Of a stretch of DNA of 64,000 bases, positions 60,810-64,000 are shown piece by piece. This stretch comes from Olsenella uli (GTDB taxonomy: Bacteria > Actinomycetota > Coriobacteriia > Coriobacteriales > Atopobiaceae), in assembly GCF_016899935.1 (NCBI RefSeq), contig NZ_JACJJK010000004.1, positions 124,001 to 188,000 on the forward strand. The letters run 5' to 3'. The translations under genes and the position numbers were made by a program. Within the stretch, counting starts at the first letter, position 1; every line of letters begins with the position of its first letter. Under the pieces are notes generated by a model. That model was not told where the DNA came from. It was given only the letters and a program-made list of their open reading frames with translations, and searched no databases.

Positions 60810-62067
60810 GGAAAACGAAGAAGTCGAGGTAGTGGCTCTCGGGGAAGCCCCAGAGGATGGGGTGGTCGGGTGCCTGCTGGCGCTCCTCGACCTGTCTGAG
60901 CTGCACGTTTGCCTGGTGCGCGGCCTCGGCGATCGCCTTGGCGAGAAGATCGCGCGTCATGAAGTGGGAGCAGCTGCAGGTGGCGAGGTACCCGCCGCGC
61001 GGCAGCAGGCGCAGTGCCTGGTAGTTTATCTCCCGGTAGCCGCGCGCGGCGTGGGAGACGGTGCCGCGGCTCTTGGTGAAGGCGGGCGGATCCAGCACGA
61101 TGAGGTCGAACGGGCCGCCCTCCTCACGCAGCCGGGCGCGGTCGCGGGCGAGCTCGGGCAGGTAGTCGAGGACGTTCGCGCAGGTGAAGCCCATGCGGTC
61201 GTCCAGGCCGTTGAGGCGGGCGTTCTCGCGCGCGAGGTCGATGGCCGTCTGGCTCACGTCCACGCAGCGCACGAGCTCTGCCCCGCCCGCCGCCGCGTTG
61301 AGGCCGAAGGGCCCCACGTGGCAGAAGCAGTCCAGCGCGCGCCGTCCGGCTGCGATCTCGCGCACGGCGCGCCGGTTGTACTTCTGGTCGAGGAAGAAGC
61401 CGGTCTTCTGGCTGTTCTCCAGGTCAAGGTCAAAGCGCAGGCCGTTTTCGCGCACGACGAGGCGCGCGGTCTCGGGCACGGAGACGCCCGGGCCCTCCCA
61501 CCAGCCCTTGTAGCGGGGCAGCCCCTCCTTGGCGCGCGCCGCGCCGTCGTTGCGCTCGTAGATGGCGTCGATCTTCTCGCCGTCTGCGGCAAGCGCGTCC
61601 ACGAGCGCGCGGTACACCACGGGGCGCAGCCGCTCCATGCCCACGGTGCCCACCTGCGTGACCAGCACGTTCTCGTAGCGGTCGGCCACGAGCCCGGGCA
61701 GGCCGTCCGCCTCCGAGAAGACCACGCGGCAGCAGGTGGTGTCCGGCTCGGCGCCCGGCAGGCCGCGCCCGCCCATCGTGGTGCGGCGGTGCTGCCACGC
61801 CCACGTGACGCGCCGGGCCCAGAAGGCGTCGTCAAAGCGGTCGTTTGCGTTGCGGCTCACCAGGCGCACGCGGATCTTGGACTCCTGCGAGAGCAGGCCC
61901 GCGCCCTGCCACGTGCCGTTCTCCTCAAAGACGTCCACGATGACGCCGTTCTCGGCGGGCTCGGCGGAGATGACCTCGCCCTCAAAGACCCACGGGTGCC
62001 CGCCGGCGAGCGAGCGCGCCGCCTTGCGCGTGACCGTGACGCGAGGGTAGGGGCGGGTCTGCTTCAT
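60799..62067 (-). CDS. rlmI: Class I SAM-dependent rRNA methyltransferase (RlmI-like)
   Basis: A 422-residue enzyme with an N-terminal PUA-like region (GGHPWVFEGEV), SQKTGFFLDQKYNRRAV, the SAM-binding FCHVGPFGLNAAAGG and catalytic VLDPPAFTK. It would methylate 23S rRNA (m5C1962-type; inferred by homology). ATG at 62067 is chosen for AGGAGGACGC just upstream; a longer frame would run through a palindrome. The last residues (FQLA, TGA) fall within the palindrome at 60771-60809. Confidence 0.88.
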   Translation of the reverse strand: MKQTRPYPRVTVTRKAARSLAGGHPWVFEGEVISAEPAENGVIVDVFEENGTWQGAGLLSQESKIRVRLVSRNANDRFDDAFWARRVTWAWQHRRTTMGGRGLPGAEPDTTCCRVVFSEADGLPGLVADRYENVLVTQVGTVGMERLRPVVYRALVDALAADGEKIDAIYERNDGAARAKEGLPRYKGWWEGPGVSVPETARLVVRENGLRFDLDLENSQKTGFFLDQKYNRRAVREIAAGRRALDCFCHVGPFGLNAAAGGAELVRCVDVSQTAIDLARENARLNGLDDRMGFTCANVLDYLPELARDRARLREEGGPFDLIVLDPPAFTKSRGTVSHAARGYREINYQALRLLPRGGYLATCSCSHFMTRDLLAKAIAEAAHQANVQLRQVEERQQAPDHPILWGFPESHYLDFFVFQLA

Positions 62068-62078
62068 GCGTCCTCCTG

Positions 62079-62145
62079 TATGTGAATTGGGGACAGTCCC
62101 CAATTCACATAAATGATTTGTGTAAATCGGGGACTGTCCCCAATT
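62079..62145. repeat. Two GGGGACnGTCCCC palindromes in tandem
   Basis: The first is perfect over 33 bp: TATGTGAATTGGGGAC, central A, then the complement (62079-62111). The second (about 62125-62145, GGGGAC-T-GTCCCC core) is imperfect in the outer arms. They sit in the 84-bp gap between the DEAD helicase and the rRNA methyltransferase. Both genes run leftward on the minus strand. Confidence 0.8.
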
Positions 62146-62151
62146 AACAGA

Positions 62152-63414
62152 CTAGTAGTGGCGACCGTAGCGACCGCCGGCGATGCCGCGCCCGCGCGAG
62201 CGCGAGCCGGCGAACATCGTGCGCGTGGAGCGCTTGGTCGGGCGGTCGGCCTGCGGAACGATGCGCCCGGCGTCGTAGGCAAAGCCGTCGAGGTCCCACA
62301 CCGGCACGAGCTTCTTGGTGAAGTACTCGATCTCGCGCAGGGGGCTGATCTCGTCCGGCGCCACGAAGGTGTAGGCGTGGCCCGTGGCGCCCGCGCGGCC
62401 CGTGCGGCCGATGCGGTGCACGTAGTCCTCCGGGTCCATGGGAACGTCGAAGTTCACCACGGCGTCGATGCCGGAGACGTCGATGCCGCGGCTCATGACG
62501 TCGGTCGCCACGAGGACCTGGACCTTGCCCTCGCGGAACTTCTCGAGCGCGCGCTCGCGGGCCTTCTGCGGGCGGTCGGCGTGCATGACGTCCACGCGCA
62601 CGCCGGCGGTCTTGAGGGTCTTGGAGACGTCGTCTACGCGGTGCTTGGTGCGGCAGAAGACCAGCACGCGCTCGGGCTTCTCGCCTGCCGCTCCGCCGGT
62701 GTCCAGGAGGGCGCGCAGGAGCTCGGTCTTCTGGCCCTGTGTGACGGGGCAGAGGTGCTCCTCCACGGTGTCCGCCGTCTCGCCCACGCGGGCGATCTCC
62801 ACGGTCGCGGGGTCGGTGAGCAGCGCGTCGATCGTGGACTTGATCGACGGTGGGATGGTGGCCGAGAAGAGCAGCGTCTGGTGCTTGGCCGGCAGGGCGT
62901 GCATGATGCGGCGGACGCTCGGCCAGAAGCCCATGTCCAGCATGCGGTCCGCCTCGTCCAGGACCAGCACCTTGACCTGTGCCAGGCTCACGTGGTTGTG
63001 CTCCATGAGGTCGATCAGGCGGCCCGGGGTGGCCACGAGCAGGTCGCAGCCCCGCTCCAGCTCGCGAATCTGGCGGTCGAACTTGGCGCCGCCCATGACG
63101 ATGACCGCGCGCTGGCCGGTCTGCTCGCAGACCACGCTCACGACGTTCTCGATCTGCGCCGCGAGCTCGCGCGTGGGCGTGACCACGAGCGCGTGCGGTC
63201 CCTTGCCCTTGGCGCCGGCCACGAGCTGCAGCGCGGGCAGCGCGAACGCGGCGGTCTTGCCCGTGCCCGTCTGCGCGGAGGCCACGATGTCCCGCCCGGT
63301 GAGCACCACGGGAATGGCCTGTTCCTGGACGGGGGTCGGGGTGGTGAAGCCGAGGGCGTCCACCCCGGCGAGGATCTGCTCGTTAAGCCCGAGCTCGGCA
63401 AATGTAGTAGTCAT
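62152..63414 (-). CDS. DEAD-box ATP-dependent RNA helicase
   Basis: A 420-residue helicase core with little extension. Motif I AQTGTGKT, PTREL, TPGR, DEAD (VLDEADRMLDMGF), SAT, ARGIDVSG-like SRGIDVSG and HRIGRTGR are all present in order. The C-terminal tail is Arg/Gly-rich (SRSRGRGIAGGRYG), as in RNA-binding helicases. ATG 63414 begins the normal motif spacing; a longer upstream frame is a shadow. Divergent from metA. Confidence 0.93.
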   Translation of the reverse strand: MTTTFAELGLNEQILAGVDALGFTTPTPVQEQAIPVVLTGRDIVASAQTGTGKTAAFALPALQLVAGAKGKGPHALVVTPTRELAAQIENVVSVVCEQTGQRAVIVMGGAKFDRQIRELERGCDLLVATPGRLIDLMEHNHVSLAQVKVLVLDEADRMLDMGFWPSVRRIMHALPAKHQTLLFSATIPPSIKSTIDALLTDPATVEIARVGETADTVEEHLCPVTQGQKTELLRALLDTGGAAGEKPERVLVFCRTKHRVDDVSKTLKTAGVRVDVMHADRPQKARERALEKFREGKVQVLVATDVMSRGIDVSGIDAVVNFDVPMDPEDYVHRIGRTGRAGATGHAYTFVAPDEISPLREIEYFTKKLVPVWDLDGFAYDAGRIVPQADRPTKRSTRTMFAGSRSRGRGIAGGRYGRHY

Positions 63415-63487
63415 GCGGCTAAGTATAGAGCATGGGCGGCGTGGCGTGGGTATACTGGACAGGTTCACGCGCAGAAACGGAGCCCCC

Positions 63488-64000
63488 ATGCCCATCAACA
63501 TCCCCGACGGCCTGCCCGCCAAGACCATCCTCCAGCAGGAGCGCATCTTCGCCCTTGAGGAGGAGGTGGCCAGCCACCAGGAGATTCGCCCCCTGCGCGT
63601 GGCGATTCTCAACCTCATGCCCACCAAGATCGAGACCGAGACCCAGATCCTGCGCCTCATCTCCAAGTCCCCGCTGCAGGTGAGCTGCGACTTCATGCGC
63701 GTCTCAACCCACGAGTCCACGCACGTCTCGCAGGACCACCTCGTCAAGTTCTACGACACCTTCGACGCCTTCCGCGACAAGAACTACGACGGCCTCATCA
63801 TCACCGGCGCGCCCGTGGAGCACCTGGAGTACGAGGAGGTCGACTACTGGGACGAGTTCTGCGAGATCGTGGACTGGAGCCAGGAGCACGTGTTCTCCAC
63901 GATGTTCCTCTGCTGGGGCGCGCTCGGCGCCCTCTGGCACCTCTACCAGATTCCCAAGCGCCAGCTCGGCGCCAAGCTCTTCGGCGTGTTCAAGCAGCGC
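63488..64000 (+). CDS. metA: Homoserine O-succinyl/acetyltransferase (3' end outside window)
   Basis: The first 171 residues of MetA, the acylating first step of methionine synthesis. MPINIPDGLPAKTILQQERIF opens the protein, followed by EIRPLRVAILNLMPTKIETETQ. The catalytic Cys region is FLCWGALGAL. Whether succinyl- or acetyl-CoA is used cannot be judged because the C-terminal part is cut off. ATG at 63488, 73 bp from the divergent helicase start; the frame runs to the end of the window. Confidence 0.92.
   Translation, partial: MPINIPDGLPAKTILQQERIFALEEEVASHQEIRPLRVAILNLMPTKIETETQILRLISKSPLQVSCDFMRVSTHESTHVSQDHLVKFYDTFDAFRDKNYDGLIITGAPVEHLEYEEVDYWDEFCEIVDWSQEHVFSTMFLCWGALGALWHLYQIPKRQLGAKLFGVFKQR

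Noticed and set aside
59127-60899. 590-residue plus-strand frame over the lactate permease
   Set aside because: Opposite a typical membrane transporter; translation is His/Asp/Gly-rich with no membrane helices or motifs.

Overview
The window is a stretch of high-GC, gene-dense bacterial chromosome, most likely from a Gram-positive actinobacterium of the class Coriobacteriia (Olsenella/Atopobium-like). This rests on the strong G/C third-position bias, the PTS-based sugar uptake, the AmmeMemoRadiSam genes, the NRMT-type Nramp transporter and the overall gene content. It is an inference from content, not a database match.

Layout. 0-7.7 kb: a short run of envelope-associated proteins (a Glu/Pro-rich tail, YtxH, PRC-barrel), then an AlbA_2-type regulator flanked by unusual palindromes, a membrane-anchored EEP hydrolase and two P-loop ATPases of the AAA type. 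7.8-16.3 kb: a tight operon for a CDP-linked 3,6-dideoxyhexose. It has rfbF, rfbG and rfbH, then a thiamine-diphosphate enzyme and a reductase in the order expected for a yersiniose-like branched sugar. An HpcH/HpaI-type lyase, a HAD phosphatase and a polyprenol-sugar synthase follow. 16.4-24.3 kb: AT-richer glycosyltransferase genes (probably acquired) that surround high-GC rmlA and an rmlC-rmlD fusion. 24.3-27.1 kb: a zinc-ribbon membrane protein, a dCTP-deaminase-like membrane protein, a wrecked pseudogene and what looks like one end of an IS21-family element.

27.1-33.0 kb: a complete beta-glucoside/cellobiose PTS locus, with a divergent LicR-type regulator, IIB, IIC, IIA, a GH1 6-phospho-beta-glucosidase and its own HPr. 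33.1-45.4 kb: a second surface-polysaccharide cluster (flippase, membrane protein, initiating phosphoglycosyltransferase, several GT2 enzymes, Wzy-like polymerase/ligase, pyruvyl transferase, Wzx, FrhB-like oxidoreductase), followed by a broken toxin-antitoxin pair and rmlB. rmlB completes the dTDP-rhamnose pathway started at 20.6 kb. 47.0-64.0 kb: fic, gpsA, a Memo-AMMECR1 fusion with its radical SAM partner, a FUSC-type membrane protein, an NRMT-like transporter coupled to an MgtE-like protein, lemA, tRNA-Ser(UGA), tadA, a lactate permease, an rRNA methyltransferase, a DEAD-box helicase and the start of metA.

The window also holds several families of short palindromic repeats (REP-like). 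A 10-base motif, GTTCTTCTCG, recurs in intergenic DNA a few bases after stop codons and in the sense orientation. The best candidates for further work are the branched-deoxysugar operon with its lyase/phosphatase pair, the NRMT/MgtE-like pair, the post-stop motif, and the dCTP-deaminase-like membrane protein.
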